Shown here: piece after piece, positions 1 through 11,008 of the stretch | Numbering within the stretch: the stretch's first letter is position 1 | Layout: every line of letters starts with the position of its first letter | Assembly (NCBI RefSeq): GCF_000143535.2 | Contig: NC_037317.1 | Span: forward strand, 2,232,001-2,296,000 | Reading direction: 5' to 3' | DNA: 64,000 bases | DNA from: Botrytis cinerea B05.10 | Lineage: Eukaryota > Ascomycota > Leotiomycetes > Helotiales > Sclerotiniaceae | Notes under the pieces: generated by a model | What the model saw: only the letters and a program-made list of their open reading frames with translations | What the model was told of the DNA's origin: nothing | The model's database searches: none | Translations under genes and position numbers: made by a program

Positions 1-888
1 ATGTTTGTGGATTTGGTTCTTTTTCTATTTGTATGTGTGTTAGTACAGTATAGTATAGTATAGTATAGTATAGTATAGTATAGTATAGTATTGAGGAGGG
101 GTCAGAGATGGAGATGGAGATGGAGATGGAAATCAAAATATGGTTAGGGGGGGTGAGATGTGATGGGGGTTGCATATGCGATAGTTATCGTGTCTATTAT
201 TGATACTATGCATAATATGTATATTTTGTATGGTTCTGAATTATTCACGTTTGAGCTATGTAGTTAGTTATTTACATAGGTGTGATTTCTCGAGTTGATT
301 TTTGATCTGTCATGGTACTTGTCAATTCGTTTTGCTGCTCTGTACGTTTGGATGCGTGGATGGATGGACTATCAAGATGATGATGATGATGATGATGATG
401 ATCAGTGACCCATTTAATTTGGTCAAGACGTTATTAAGATCTCATCTGCGTTGTCTCTATAGTCGATCAAGTGCTTGCTCTGTGCTCTGGGGAAATACTG
501 AATTAGTTCGTGTACATTGTGTTTTGGAGTTTTTTTTTTTGTTTTTTGTTTTTTTCGTGGGAATTGCAATTGAATATCTTGTTTCACATGTCTGGCACTT
601 GAAGTTGAGGGTTACTTGTGTGTGTGTGTGTTGTTTAAATTTTCATCTTCTATAAATTCAGTATCTATCTATCTATCGGTTCTATATTGTACAAAGCTTA
701 AGCCACTGTATTGCATTGTTTGTTCCGTGATATATCCTATGTCCTATAATCCCAGATCCTGCCAAACTCCTCATAAAAAAAATTCGTTCATATCTCGTGG
801 GGCTTTTCAATGTTGTTCATCCAGAAGGGATCAAAGACAAAGGACAATGGAAAATGGATGATGAGATGAAAGAGATGACAAAGAAAGT
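1..888. other. Intergenic, microsatellite-rich
   Basis: No supported gene. It holds a TAGTA pentanucleotide tract (about 41-91), a GGAGAT hexanucleotide tract (about 105-130), a GAT tract (about 375-402) and a short TG tract near 618-631. The apparent small open frames are built from these repeats. Confidence 0.6.
41..130. repeat. TAGTA and GGAGAT microsatellites
   Basis: About ten near-perfect copies of the 5-mer TAGTA are followed, after a short spacer, by about four copies of AGATGG. They are simple-sequence repeats next to each other with no coding context. Confidence 0.9.
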
Positions 889-2673
889 TCAGAAATACTC
901 CTCATCCTCATCCTCATCATACATCTCACCACGCCAAACATTCCCGTCCTCACTCCCCTCTTCTTCGAGTCGCCATTCATAGGCTCTCAGTGGTGATGAA
1001 AGACCCAAGATATGGCGACGGCCATGGGCGATACTGTCGGGTTCTTCTTCCATGATTCCAAGCTCCATAGGTGTGAGATCGACGAGAAACGGTTCTGGCT
1101 CTTGTGTTGGTTCGCGCCAAGCGCCAGGTGATTCGGCTTGTCTGCTGGCAGCTCGGGCATTTCGTTCATCGTTCAAATGATTGAGCATCTCCATGGCGTT
1201 TGCGGTGTATTGCGCAACAATCTCCCATTCTGCTCCTGTTGGATAGCTATTGCTAGCTAATTGGTCGTTTAAGAAGCGAATGCATTGCTGGAGGTAGGCA
1301 GCTCCGGTGTTGGATTGTTCTGGAAGATCGCGAATAAATCCGTTGGAGATTTGAACTAATTGTTCTAGTCCTGAAAGGGATTGCTGGAGGCGTTGTCTGG
1401 CTGGTGTCATTTCTACTCCGTTGGATTCATCATCATCATCCTCGGTATCTGATAATGCCATATCGCAACCATCATCCTCGGAATCAGTATCAAGGTAGTC
1501 GTCTAGATCTAATGAACTGAGTTCATTATCGTGAGTTTCTTGAGATTGGAGTTCAGGGGTTGCAGGCTCGGGTACCTTTACTAGTGGTACTGGTTCGGGT
1601 CTCCCAGTGAGAGCCCGAAACATGCGTGAAGCGATCTTGTTTCGTGCGATGGAGAATAGAGTGGCTTGGGCTGGAGAAACGATCATCAAATACTTTCGAT
1701 ACTGATTGATGAGGGTATACCATCGGTCAAATTTTCCTTCGAGTTTCTTTGACGATTGTTGGCAGTGGTTTTTCCATTCGCAGAAGGTCTTGCGATCGTC
1801 GACTCTGCCCCATACAGGAACTTCACTTTTCAAACTGCAGGTCTTGGGGTCGAAGTCAAAAGTCTCCTCCTCCTTCTTAAATTCATTAAGGACCTGGTTG
1901 GTGAATTTGTCGATTCTGTCATCTTCTGCGTTGGCCTCTTCCAAGGCGGCGATATAGGCGATGATTTCACGACGAATTCTGTCTTCGGCGACATAGCGAT
2001 CCGGTACGTCTACGGTCCAAGTTCCGAAGTTATTTCTTCTCGCGGCCGATTTGATCGTTACCATGGCTCGATTGAAGTTTCGAATGGTACCGACTTCGTG
2101 GAATGAAAAGTCCCTGTCGGTTTCGGTCATGGTTCTGGCTCCAGAATCGATCTCGGCTTGTCTTTGAATGCACTCGTCGAACATTGCGTCTTCAGAAAAG
2201 ATCATAGCGACGATCTCAAGTTCATCAACAGTCAATTCAAATTCGACTTCATTGAGTGCTTCCTGGATTTTCTTAGAACGGGCTGCGAGTTCTCGTCTGT
2301 GTGCTGCCATGTAATCTCTATGAATGTCAGTAAAGCCAACACAGTAAGGATGAAGTCTCTCTCCGTCCAAGTAAAGATCACCGTACCTAGTAGCAATGGC
2401 TTCATCACTCAATGGAAGTGGTCGCTCCAATCTCTGCCATTCAATAATAGCTTTGGCTTGTTGGTGATGAACGGTGGTTAATGCAGCTTCTTCTTCAGCT
2501 CGTCGTCTTTCGGTGCGTCTGCATTCCTTGCAGGATCTGATTCGGCGATGTCGGCCTCGAATGGCGTGAGTGGCGGTTTCGGTAGTGACATTGGGGTATT
2601 GCTGACATTTGGAAACGTATTGAATGGTTTCCTTGTTGCATCGCTTGCAGCGATTTCGATTTGCGAAACACAT
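889..2673 (-). CDS. Hypothetical protein with N-terminal Cys pairs and acidic tail (594 aa)
   Basis: A single uninterrupted frame of 594 codons starts at ATG 2673. The first 50 residues contain paired cysteines (CKRC near residue 9, CKEC near residue 49, with one Cys between them), which could form a small zinc-binding knuckle. The middle is rich in charged helices and resembles no family I can name. Around residues 390-430 there is a very acidic Asp/Glu/Ser stretch, and the extreme C-terminus is again acidic (YDEDEDEEYF). There is no signal peptide or membrane segment. Such features fit a nuclear or cytoplasmic protein, but the function is unknown. Length, codon use and the lack of any competing frame of this size support a real gene. 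Confidence 0.8.
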   Translation of the reverse strand: MCFANRNRCKRCNKETIQYVSKCQQYPNVTTETATHAIRGRHRRIRSCKECRRTERRRAEEEAALTTVHHQQAKAIIEWQRLERPLPLSDEAIATRYGDLYLDGERLHPYCVGFTDIHRDYMAAHRRELAARSKKIQEALNEVEFELTVDELEIVAMIFSEDAMFDECIQRQAEIDSGARTMTETDRDFSFHEVGTIRNFNRAMVTIKSAARRNNFGTWTVDVPDRYVAEDRIRREIIAYIAALEEANAEDDRIDKFTNQVLNEFKKEEETFDFDPKTCSLKSEVPVWGRVDDRKTFCEWKNHCQQSSKKLEGKFDRWYTLINQYRKYLMIVSPAQATLFSIARNKIASRMFRALTGRPEPVPLVKVPEPATPELQSQETHDNELSSLDLDDYLDTDSEDDGCDMALSDTEDDDDESNGVEMTPARQRLQQSLSGLEQLVQISNGFIRDLPEQSNTGAAYLQQCIRFLNDQLASNSYPTGAEWEIVAQYTANAMEMLNHLNDERNARAASRQAESPGAWREPTQEPEPFLVDLTPMELGIMEEEPDSIAHGRRHILGLSSPLRAYEWRLEEEGSEDGNVWRGEMYDEDEDEEYF

Positions 2674-4007
2674 CTTGATTGATTGATTGTTTGTTTGTAG
2701 CTGAAAAGACCGGCTTGTAAGCTAAGTTGTTTATTGAAATATTTGCAAGTGTTTCGTGTGCTCTGTTCTGTTGAATTGAGGTAGAGTGTTTGAGTTCTTA
2801 GCGAGAAAAGAAAGGGGGCAATAATTTGGACTTACTCCCGAGAATTATAGAAAGAACAATAGCATTGTACAACCTCTGTTCCTTGGATTTCTTTGTTGAA
2901 GTTTGAACAAAGAAATCCATTACTTCCTTGTTCGACCCTTGAGCTTGTTTCCACACAATTTCCAAACAATGCTGCTGTCTCGCAACCTGCCCAAAGGTTG
3001 GCTATAATCCTTGTGCTTGTAACGCTCCTGCCTCGAACGTAACTGATCAATTTTTGATGACTTCTGTTCACATTCTCTTTGTTCATACTAATGAATGATT
3101 TTAGTAAATTGAGTCGTAACCGAACCTAATGGTACAAATTTTAGTCATGACCAAACACTTTCTCATCTTTCTCCCTCCGACATCATGTTTCTGCTCGGAA
3201 ATCTGATTAGTACATTTGATCTATAATCACCATTGTGAAATGATGTTGCTTTAATGCCAATAGCTAGATGTGAAGAAGAAAACAATAGATCCTAAGCATG
3301 CTGCCAGAAGACGTAAACGCCATGTCAAATAATCACTGAAGACTGCCCCTTACCAAGAGAACATTTTATGGTTTCCCCCGAAAGCGAACTTAGTCTCGAG
3401 GGAAAATTAGATCTTGAAATTTTTGTTCAAAGTAGTGCGAAACAGAAAACTTCAGAAACCACCTGAGGAGATCACACTAGAAACATCATTCATAACACTC
3501 GTTCGAATTGGGATGCTCAACCAAAGTAATGTCTACTCTTCAGGCCTAGCAATATCAACAAAAGTCTGCAATAAAAACCATGATCATCTGAAGTGCTCAT
3601 CTGAATATCCTCATATCTCCCAATTCACTTTACATTACCCAACACTCTCTTGGCTTCCAAATGAGATTAGATCCAATTCACTTTTATCAGACGGCCGTAC
3701 TTGGAAGATTTTCTATTTAATCATACCCACCTTTTGAAAGTCGCATCTGTACATTTGAATTTGTGTCAAGAAACAACAAAAAGAAATTTAAGATTGATTT
3801 CCTGCGGCTTTTGATCGACGCTCCTCTCTGACCTTCGACTTCGAGAAAGATAGATATTTCAAGACTCATCTGCGAACCAACCGCCCCTTATCAAACATTC
3901 AAATTCAATCATCTCAAACAACATCTCCCCCACGGAATCAAGTCCAAAGAATAGAGAATTCACACCCACGAAAATACTTCTCAAAGTTTACTTCCAAATC
4001 GGGAATC
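2674..4007. other. Intergenic, divergent promoter region
   Basis: Lies between the minus-strand gene starting at 2673 and the plus-strand gene at 4008. The small open frames here (for example 2832-3086 and 3414-3737) show no recognisable protein, so I read this as upstream sequence for both neighbours. Confidence 0.55.
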
Positions 4008-4760
4008 ATGTGCAAAACAACACACACGCACTTCAGCTGTCTATGCACAACCCTCGTAGTGCACTCATGCGCCCTTAATTTTCCACTCGGTCGAATGGTC
4101 TGTGGCCCACCTAATCTAATCAAGAAAGACATACATGTCTATTCAGACTGCGATGATTGTTTACTCGGCGCCCCTATTAGAGAAGAGAGACGAAACAGAC
4201 TAGATAAGAAGGCGAGTGAGAGATGGATGACGATTGTGGATGATGTTATTAACGATGGAGATGAACATGGCGAGGGAGTGGAGGAAATCAGATTAGAATG
4301 TGCGGATGAGAGAGCTGGGGATGAAGGAGAGGGGGAAGTTTATGATGGGGGTGAGGATCGCGATAGAGATATGGAGGAAGAATGGGAAGTTTTGATGAAT
4401 AGACAGAAGAACAAGCATGAGTATCAGGAGGAAAATGAAGACGAAGATGCGCGATTGTTAGCTGCTCAAGAGGCAATCCAATCTGAGCTCGAAAACTCCG
4501 AAGGCACCCCCGATGAAGATGACGATATGGCTGCTGCAGCACAGTTACTCTCAGCGCTTAGACAAGAGCTCGGAAAGGGTAATATGGATTCAAAGGACGC
4601 AGATATTGACCAGAGTGATGAGGGCAAGGAAGAGGGAGATGATGGGGAATCCCAGGAACATGTGCAGGCGATTATGGAGAATCTGGGGAAGCTGAGAGAG
4701 AGGAGCGAAAAAGTAGAAGTTGATTCTATGCTAGCGGAGCAGGAAGATTGGGGAATGTAG
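4008..4760 (+). CDS. Acidic hypothetical protein (250 aa)
   Basis: The frame opens at ATG 4008 and closes at TAG 4758-4760. From residue 75 it is strongly acidic, with Glu/Asp-rich helices (for example EEEWEVLMNRQKNKHEYQEE), an Ala-rich amphipathic segment (AAAAQLLSALRQELG near residue 177) and a hydrophilic C-terminus. The first 30 residues are odd (His/Thr/Cys-rich), and the second Met at residue 30 (codon 4095) is an equally good start. No domain is recognised. It could be a nuclear protein or a histone/RNA-binding partner, but that is only composition. The main doubt is the 5' end, where an unseen intron is possible. Confidence 0.6.
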   Translation: MCKTTHTHFSCLCTTLVVHSCALNFPLGRMVCGPPNLIKKDIHVYSDCDDCLLGAPIREERRNRLDKKASERWMTIVDDVINDGDEHGEGVEEIRLECADERAGDEGEGEVYDGGEDRDRDMEEEWEVLMNRQKNKHEYQEENEDEDARLLAAQEAIQSELENSEGTPDEDDDMAAAAQLLSALRQELGKGNMDSKDADIDQSDEGKEEGDDGESQEHVQAIMENLGKLRERSEKVEVDSMLAEQEDWGM

Positions 4761-5512
4761 AAAGGATAATTGGAAAGTTGGCTTGTCAGTGCGTGGCATT
4801 GTCATGCTTGTCGTCTCTTCATTGGAATATGCTTGATTTAGCTAGGTTCATGCACTTTCATGGAATCGTTTCTCTGGCATATTAATAGAAATTGAATATG
4901 TTGAAATTAATCAGTGGGGTTTTCTTTCATACTTTCTTTCACTGTTCTCTAGTTGAGGGTACTTTGGTTGGTCAACATCTTTCTTTGTACGCTTTTGCAA
5001 CGTGTTTCCGACGATTCAACAACGCTTTTTTTTTTAACAAAAAAGTAGATATTGCTGAGAAAAAAGAGTTTAATGATGGGAAGATATTTAAGGGTTTAGT
5101 CAATCCAATATCTGCAGGAATTGCCGCAGAGCACCGCGAATAGGAAACAGGAGTGTATGGAATGTTTTTGAGATAAAGTACGAGATGCATTTGGTAAGGA
5201 TACGAGGTGAAGTTAGATGACTTTTTAGCATTAGAAGCAACATCTTGTAATCTTCAAGTGAGGAAATGACCGGAACCCGTGAAAACTTAATGTGAAAGGC
5301 TAGCAATCGTAAGTATTTCGCATAATTCCTTTTACTACTGAACCCTCCAATCTAGATATCTATGTCTTTTCAACACTTGTATATTGGTTTCAATCTTTTC
5401 CGACTTCATAACACTCTCGGCACCTTGATTCAACTTGTTGATGTTTATCTTCTCTGAAAGGTTGCAATTCATCATTAGTCGCCCCCGTCTAAAAGTTACC
5501 ATGCACTATCCT
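4761..5512. other. Intergenic between convergent genes
   Basis: Lies between the 3' ends of the plus-strand gene ending at 4760 and the minus-strand GT32 gene ending at 5513. AT-rich, with no supported gene. Confidence 0.6.
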
Positions 5513-6850
5513 TCAAAGATTCTCTTTTTCTTGCTCAGGATCTTCTTTCTCTTTGGCTTCCTTATCTTCAGTATCATTATTTTCCTTGATTTTCTTTCCA
5601 TGCTCAGACGTTTCTTGCTGTTTCGATTCCTTTCCTTCTTTCTCGTCTTCAACGTTCTTACTTTGCTCATTGCCATTTCCCTCCTCGGTCTCATGCTCTT
5701 GTTCCGTGTCTTTCTGCTCTTGTTCCATCCTCTCCTGCTCAGTCCTCTCTTCTTCAGTTTTCTTCTCTTCCATTTCTTGCTCAATCCTTTTCTCTTCCTC
5801 AATCTCCTTCTCTTTTTCAGAGCCTTTCTCTGCCTCGCCACCGAACTTATTCTTCCACATCCCTGCATAATGATGATTCACAAAAACCTTTCCTTTTTCT
5901 TTCTTAAATCCATTTTGAGTCCCCGCGAATGCGTTTCCCGGTAAAATCAACACATCATGAATCAGTCTCGCACTTCTCAATTCTCCAACATCCCTATCAT
6001 CAAGTTCCCTTCCGAGTATTTCTTTGAGACTTTTGATGATTCCCCATGTCATTCTTTTTGGTCCCGTTATATCCACCACATCACTAATCATGCTTAACTC
6101 TATCCCTTCAATTGATACATCGTTTCGTTTTGCAATTTCGTTTAGCTCATCCAAAATATCATGAATTACCTATATTAAATGATTAGAGGCCGAATCAGTT
6201 CTGGATTATCCACTACTGACCTGCATTAGATGCGGAGACCTGGGCTTTGCCATGATAGTCCAGCTCGCGAATTGTGAATACATCGCAGTATCTTCCTGAT
6301 AGTCATAATCGAACTCCAGGCCAACAACAAGGTTTGCCGCTCGATGTTCCGCCAATACCCAATTGTCTATGGGAGTATCCTCGCACGAAACATCTAAATC
6401 AAACCACACCCCTCCATCAGCATACAATATTAAATATCGCAGTAAATCAGCTTTCAGTATCGGTATGTTTAGCGAAAAATAGGTATTCAAAATGTCTGGA
6501 CGGTGAGAAAACCATTTCCAAACGTACTCATCAGCGAACGCGTCGGTGAGCACTTCATATTTGTAGCCTGGATTGATATCAAGGCAGTGATGTCGGAATC
6601 GTTTTGCCTCGTCCGAAACACCTTGAGGTCCTACTTTATACCATAGTTTTCTGGGGAATCCTGGAGCTTCTGATGAGTATGTCGCAAGAGGTGCGGAGAT
6701 GACCACGCTGGAGTTGGAAGACTTCATAGAGATTGTTAGTTTCCGCTTATTGGAAATTTCTTCATGCTGGATTGCGACTATAATAAGAAGGAAGATAGTG
6801 ATGAAGGATAAGAAGAATGTTTGATATTGGCAGGAGATTTGTCGATACAT
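5513..6850 (-). CDS. GT32 (OCH1-like) glycosyltransferase, type II membrane protein, 428 aa
   Basis: Two exons: 6850-6221 and 6169-5513. The 51-bp intron (6170-6220) has donor GTCAGT and acceptor ATATAG in phase 0. The N-terminus has a short cytoplasmic tail and one hydrophobic segment (residues 11-27), as in Golgi type II transferases. Residues 125-160 carry the family hallmark: IPILKADLLRYLILYADGG followed by VWFDLDVS, in which D151-L-D153 is the DXD metal/sugar-nucleotide motif of GT32 alpha-mannosyltransferases (Pfam Gly_transf_sug). Exon 2 continues with GPKRMTWGI and HHYAGMWK. Unusually, the last ~105 residues are almost entirely Glu/Lys/Gln, a charged tail not typical of OCH1. The likely role is transfer of a hexose, probably mannose, onto glycans in the Golgi; exact linkage and acceptor cannot be read from sequence. 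Confidence 0.88.
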
Positions 6851-8875
6851 TATGTAGGATTAAGTGAGATAAGCGGATGTTACTTCGATGGTCTCCATGC
6901 AAACCTCACCGCATAATAGCGTTTCGAATGTCAAATATGGTGACCGTGAGGATAAATAGAGTTATCACTCAAGTTAGTTTCAGAGGAGTTTTCGCAATCA
7001 ATTCTCAATAAATCATTGACTGCTATCCTAGACATTATATTGATGGTTGAGTGTCGCGTTCTTGTTCTCATTCCTGTTTCTTCAATCTCCACATTCTTCA
7101 TAGAATTATTCCATTCCACAATCAAACCCCCGCAACTCGGGGATTTCCATCATTTGGATCCTATATTATTACTTTTGCCACTATAATGGCACTGGTAACT
7201 CAAGTATCTTTATCTTACCATCACGCCACAGAGAAGCTTCTATGTTATATGATGCCGCCTTCGCCATTGGAGCTACACCAACCTTCAGCCTTCAATGGGA
7301 GATTTTCAAACATAACATAGCAATATTTAAGTGGCAGAGAGGGTTTTTGTGCACCCTCCAATTTTTGTAAATCTGGTGAAAAGGGTTCTGATAAAAATCA
7401 ATAAATATAATAAGTACCATGCAACTCAAGTGGATGGTTGAATTGATTGTTACAAATAGTAATCCCAGATCTCATTTGAAATATGGCAATGTATTTCTTT
7501 TCGAGGTGACCAAGCGCGATGATTCAAGGTCTTTTTTCCAGATCCAGTTGATAAGTATCATGGATACGCAAGTGAAATTTTCAATATTCACATCCTCAGC
7601 TTCATCTAGAACAGTGTCGGTTATATCTACTCCTAAAGAATGAGTTTTAGTCTCTTCTTATTAACACACTGTACTTCTTGGCGGGGTAGTTGCGTCAACC
7701 TTAAATGAGTTAGTCCTAGGTAGGCTCATATGATTATCTACTTTAAACGTATCTTATCCAATGAGTCTATTTTGATGTCATGCTTTTCTCGCTTCCCATT
7801 TCGCGTTCTAGTATTTTCAACCTCGAAATTGATAAGTCAATGAGATCATTATGAGTGCCATGATTAGATACCAGATGCTGACGATATGGAATGAAAAGGG
7901 CGAGGCGAGTAGGCTAGATTAGTGAAGTTGCAATATATACGAGAATTAAACTAAACATCAAACCAAACACTGCATTCATTTCTCCAATTCTACTATTGAT
8001 CGCTTCATTATTTTTGACTCAAGAATTATCGGCTTTACCAAAGCAGTTTCCTGGCGAGCATAAGTTCAATGAAAATAGGTAGCCACCAAGCCACGGGGAA
8101 ACAGTAGGTTGTTTACGTGAGCCCATACCTATACCATTCTAATACTTTCATTGCTTATACGTGTTCCAGACTTTATACTAGATTCAAATAAATGTGACAG
8201 TTCATATCCTCATTATGATATAATCTCGCGTTCTCACCCATCATTTTAGACGAACTGAACGATACCAGAATATCCCCATCTCCTTCCAGATATTCGAAAA
8301 AATAAACTTGTTTCAATCCCCAATTCCTTCACGTGCAACTACCATAAGATCTCTCGCTCCATCTCACATGAAATAATACGCCCACGTTGTTGATAATTAT
8401 GCAGCCGTCAGGAGAAATTGGACGGGAACTCAGCATCTCACTTTTGAATGCACAGTATCAGATACTTGAGCCATTCTCTTCTCTTCTATAAGTATCTCTT
8501 CTACAGCAGTCGATGAAGCTTTTTATCCTTTCACATTCACTTGTATTTATCAGTGTGAATCTTTTCCTTCTGAAGCACAGTATTTAAACCAATAAGCATT
8601 TAGCACTTTAGAGCTGTATGTGCACTGCACCGAAGTTTTCTGTATTTAAAAAGTTCTTCGGTCTATGAAGATTTTAGTAATTACATCACTAAGTACATAA
8701 TAGGATCAACGCGAGCGTCTAGATAATCAACCTCGTCGCGCAAATGTGTTTGTGTTACTTTTAACTGACAAAGTAAACTACTGCAGTCGCAATATTTCCT
8801 TGTTAACTCGCGCACTCTGGAATTCCTGCCAATCGTCTAAGAAAACCATAGGAATTTTAGTAACTACTAGCAATC
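6851..8875. other. 2-kb intergenic region
   Basis: A divergent gap between the GT32 gene (-) and the 710-aa gene (+). Only short, unsupported open frames (7051-7320, 7419-7643) are seen. AT-rich, with no repeats of note; it presumably holds promoters of both neighbours. Confidence 0.55.
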
Positions 8876-11008
8876 ATGACGCCAGATGATTCTCTATATC
8901 AATATCTATCGCAACCAGCGCATGAAAATACTCCCTCTATCATCGACCTCCTCAACCAGCCACCCACTCCTCCGCCACCAAAGAACAACTCCACAGCGAT
9001 ATCCAACATTCCATCCACACTCAACCAGCTATCCAACCCTTCCTTTGTCAACGAAACAATACCCGACAATAGCTGCCCCTTTATATCGCGCCTTTCTACC
9101 GACGCCCGCTCACAAATCTACTCTTACCTCCTCCTCAACCCCATACTCTCTAAAGCAGAATGCATCAGTCCCGAAACCGACTTCGGCATCAAACAAAAAT
9201 ATGAACTCGAGCCTGCAGTCCTCAGAATATGCAAAGAAGTCTACGGAGAAGCATCTGCCGTTCTCTATGACCTCAACACATTTTATCTTGTCGCCATGAA
9301 AAGCACTCGCATGCTCCGACTCACACTTGCAGATTTCATTAGCGGAAGTGCGCTTACGAGGTACTGGAGAGAAAATGCTGATATCTTCAGGGTTGCGCCT
9401 GCATCTACTCTGTATCTGTGTAAAGTACGTCAATGGAGAGTTGAAGTCGGTTGGTATGGTTCTCCTACTCAAAGCGATATCTCTCTTCCTGTAGTCTCAA
9501 TAAGAACACACGAGGAATACGAATTCACAAGAAGTCTGCCAATAGATCCAAGAACTGGTTTGCCGCCTGTTTCTGGGCAAAGGAGAACTCGAAACCAATA
9601 CTTATTGAGACTTGGAACGGAAGAGGCGAGAACCTCGACTCTAGAGAATACACTCTCGTTCTTAAGACCATTGCTCGAATATAGTTTGGTGCCTTTTTGC
9701 CATTTAGTTACACTTTGTGAGGCACCACCGCATGCTCTGGAGATCATAATTAGAGCTAAGAAGGACGGCGAAACTCCCGTGCGATCTGAATATTTGGGTA
9801 TGGTGCCTACAGAGTCTGAAAAGTTGCGACTTGTAATACCATTGGAGATGTTACGGGGAGTAGGAAGTTTGCAGTTTACATACGGCGAGAAGAGCAGTGG
9901 AAACAACATACCAACTGAAGAAAATCCAAACGAAGATACTACACCACCCGACGAGGATGCCAATCCAGATACCACTCAAAACAACATACCACCCGAGATC
10001 TCAACATACCAACTCACCCACCACTCAGAAATTATCAACCTGGCCACCTCCAAAACGAAAATTCTGGCTGTCGAATCTCCCTCCAATATATACAACCACC
10101 TTCTTTCCTACGCCCAAGCTTTCGAACGTTACGAACCTTTCAAGCAACACATGGGAGCCAATTGGCTCTATCAAAATTCATACATGGGTACCCCCAACCC
10201 CTACAAAACCAAGAGTCCAAATCCAATCCAATACTCAAATCCATTCGGTCCTCAAAATAACGACTACAAATCTCATCCCGTAAATCGACATCTTTCAAAT
10301 ACCGCAGCTGCAGTAAGAAGACACGATATTGCAGCACTGAGAAAAAATCGCAAAGCCGTGATTGATTTCCTAGAACCACAATATACACGCATCATGAAGC
10401 AAGTCAAGAACTGTCGAGAATTTACCGAAAAACAAAATCAAAAATTCGGTATGTGGATGAAAGTTTCCATACTCCAAAACCGGATACTCAATCACCCACG
10501 AGCTGTGGCCAACAGTGTACTTGGCCAATCTTCAAATTTGCGTCCCGACGAAAGAATCAAAAGTATCGATTTCTCAGAGGCCCTCGTCGTGCTCGAAGAA
10601 TACGCCGACTCTTTTACCCGCGACATTCCGCACGAAACACGTCGCCAAATCGCACTAATCCGCTACGAATATCACGGGCATTACGAAATCATGGAACGCG
10701 AAGTCGCGATCCACAAACTTCAGAATATGGTGATCGATATGCCACGACCATATGATGAAGCGGCTGTGGAATTCAAGAGATTGTACATGCTCGCTGCGAA
10801 CGATATGCAGAGACAATTTTTGGAGATTAGACGAGCGAGAAGACAGTTGGTGGAGGATGATATCGTGAGAGGCAGGAGGGAATTTCCGGTTGATTTTTCG
10901 ATGGGGTTGGAGGATGGTGAAATTGATTGGTGTGTATCGACTGATGATACACTTGGGCTTCCGGATAGCATATTTAGGGATAAGAGGAATGCGGCTAGTT
11001 GGTTTTGA
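8876..11008 (+). CDS. 2EXR/F-box-like family protein, paralog of 39324-41174 (710 aa)
   Basis: An intronless frame from ATG 8876. After a Pro/Ser/Asn-rich leader (residues 1-65) comes an F-box-like motif at residues 69-95 (FISRLSTDARSQIYSYLLLN), then YELEPAVLRICKEVYGEAS and VLYDLNTFYLV. This arrangement is the fungal 2EXR/'F-box-like' pattern, whose members are expanded in ascomycetes and mostly uncharacterised. The second half, including LRGVGSLQF, YAQAFERYEPFK, FLEPQY and a terminal Arg/Lys-rich helix (QFLEIRRARRQLVEDD), matches the gene at 39.3 kb block for block, so the two are full-length paralogs. An Asn/Pro/Thr-rich insert around residues 340-370 is specific to this copy. No enzyme motif is visible; a protein-interaction or ubiquitin-adaptor role is inference. 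Confidence 0.85.
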   Translation: MTPDDSLYQYLSQPAHENTPSIIDLLNQPPTPPPPKNNSTAISNIPSTLNQLSNPSFVNETIPDNSCPFISRLSTDARSQIYSYLLLNPILSKAECISPETDFGIKQKYELEPAVLRICKEVYGEASAVLYDLNTFYLVAMKSTRMLRLTLADFISGSALTRYWRENADIFRVAPASTLYLCKVRQWRVEVGWYGSPTQSDISLPVVSIRTHEEYEFTRSLPIDPRTGLPPVSGQRRTRNQYLLRLGTEEARTSTLENTLSFLRPLLEYSLVPFCHLVTLCEAPPHALEIIIRAKKDGETPVRSEYLGMVPTESEKLRLVIPLEMLRGVGSLQFTYGEKSSGNNIPTEENPNEDTTPPDEDANPDTTQNNIPPEISTYQLTHHSEIINLATSKTKILAVESPSNIYNHLLSYAQAFERYEPFKQHMGANWLYQNSYMGTPNPYKTKSPNPIQYSNPFGPQNNDYKSHPVNRHLSNTAAAVRRHDIAALRKNRKAVIDFLEPQYTRIMKQVKNCREFTEKQNQKFGMWMKVSILQNRILNHPRAVANSVLGQSSNLRPDERIKSIDFSEALVVLEEYADSFTRDIPHETRRQIALIRYEYHGHYEIMEREVAIHKLQNMVIDMPRPYDEAAVEFKRLYMLAANDMQRQFLEIRRARRQLVEDDIVRGRREFPVDFSMGLEDGEIDWCVSTDDTLGLPDSIFRDKRNAASWF

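Noticed and set aside
5435..5944. 169-codon hydrophobic plus-strand frame
   Set aside because: It is the antisense of the Glu/Lys-rich GT32 tail; poly-Phe/Leu is the expected complement of GA-rich codons.
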